DNA from: Meishania litoralis
Lineage (GTDB): Bacteria > Bacteroidota > Bacteroidia > Flavobacteriales > Flavobacteriaceae
Length of the DNA: 5,476 bases
Reading direction: 5' to 3'
Assembly: GCF_042611095.1 (NCBI RefSeq)
Contig: NZ_JBHFPV010000011.1
Coordinates: forward strand, 1 to 5,476
Below are positions 5,322 to 5,476 of the stretch, in pieces. The notes beneath the pieces were generated by a model. That model did no database searches. It was not told the origin of the DNA and worked only from the letters and a program-made list of their open reading frames with translations. The translations under genes and the position numbers were made by a program. The number at the start of each line of letters is the position of its first letter. The stretch's first letter is position 1.

Positions 5322-5361
5322 GTTGCACAAGCCCCTGACCGACCATGGAACAGTTCGATAT

Positions 5362-5384
5362 AAGCCCTTTTACGGGGCTTTTTT
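5362..5384 (+). terminator. Rho-independent terminator in IS copy 2, downstream of the amidohydrolase
   Basis: AAGCCC (5362-5367) and GGGCTT (5375-5380) form a stem followed by six T residues (5379-5384) on the plus strand. It lies about 70 bases after the amidohydrolase stop codon and would end that transcript. It is the same element as at 2014-2036. Confidence 0.6.
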
Positions 5385-5393
5385 ATTGTCGGC

Positions 5394-5476
5394 TCAGAAG
5401 ATGTAGTCCGATATTCGAGGCCCTATCGAAGGACCGAACAGGTATTGAAGGACGCTTTTGAACGTTGTTTCCAAAG
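5394..5476 (-). CDS. IS1182-family transposase, C-terminal end of copy 2 (partial)
   Basis: The last 26 codons and stop of the transposase in IS copy 2, reading LETTFKSVLQYLFGPSIGP then RISDYIF. This is the same as the end of the copy 1 product. The rest of the gene lies beyond the right edge of the window. Confidence 0.75.
   Translation of the reverse strand, partial: LETTFKSVLQYLFGPSIGPRISDYIF

Larger units (their letters stand above)
5322..5476 (-). mobile_element. IS1182-family insertion sequence, copy 2 (partial, runs off the window)
   Basis: 155 bases identical to 1974-2128 except A5385 in place of C2037, without indels, in the same orientation as copy 1. The same tip GTTGCACAAG starts at 5322, 11 bases after the last base of the cassette arm TGTGCCTAAC, exactly the spacing of copy 1 after its arm. 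With copy 1 it brackets the amidohydrolase cassette in direct repeat. Whether its transposase is intact cannot be seen. Confidence 0.8.

Noticed and set aside
4882..5346. Minus-strand frame of 154 codons opposite the end of the amidohydrolase
   Set aside because: Antisense shadow of a clear gene; Ser/Leu-rich with no motif, and it runs into the IS end.
1..5476. CRISPR array
   Set aside because: The repeats are paired inverted arms and spacer blocks far apart, not regularly spaced direct repeats.
1..5476. Integron integrase (intI) or attI site
   Set aside because: No tyrosine-recombinase motif is found in any frame; the recombinase, if any, must lie outside the window.

Overview
The window looks like chromosomal or accessory DNA from a marine-type member of the Bacteroidota, most likely Flavobacteriaceae. 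Evidence: A+T-rich genes coding for Lys/Asn/Ile-rich proteins, starts without clear Shine-Dalgarno boxes, a lipobox of the kind common in the phylum, an IS1182-type transposase of a form I associate with flavobacteria, and short repeats with a TTCGAC..GCTC core. The genus cannot be fixed from the sequence alone.

Layout. (1) 1-118: tail of a recombination-site-like spacer. (2) 119-721: SAM-dependent methyltransferase. (3) 722-1183: a long, structured, G+C-richer spacer. It holds a folded attC-like site (730-876), a stretch dense in inverted repeats with no convincing gene (877-1135), and the right end of another site. (4) 1184-1945: exported protein of unknown function. (5) 1974-3708: an IS1182-family element on the minus strand. 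Its transposase is broken in two by a frameshift that coincides with a REP-like repeat. (6) 3709-3842: another folded site. (7) 3872-5293: lipoprotein amidohydrolase. (8) 5322-5476: the start of a second copy of the same IS, same orientation.

The organising principle appears to be a cassette array. Each of the three plus-strand genes stands alone. Each is bracketed by its own 9-10 bp perfect inverted repeat of the form GTT-x...x'-AAC: GTTGTGTGCA / TGCACACAAC, GTTGTACAC / GTGTACAAC and GTTAGGCACA / TGTGCCTAAC. The variable part differs between genes but pairs exactly within a gene. The spacers between these arms share conserved blocks (TATAACCG/GTAACCG on the left; TCCGCAACGT, CATAGC and CGTT on the right) and fold on themselves. 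This is the topology of integron gene cassettes with attC sites (R''=RYYYAAC, R'=GTTRRRY), but only the third pair matches that consensus exactly, and no integrase gene is present. I regard it as an integron-like or analogous single-gene cassette system in a phylum where classical integrons are rare.

Both IS copies sit at the same place, the tip 11 nt after the AAC triplet of a cassette's 3' arm. They carry a plus-strand terminator near that end and bracket the amidohydrolase cassette as direct repeats. The three cassette genes show no pathway link to each other, as expected for independently mobile accessory genes.
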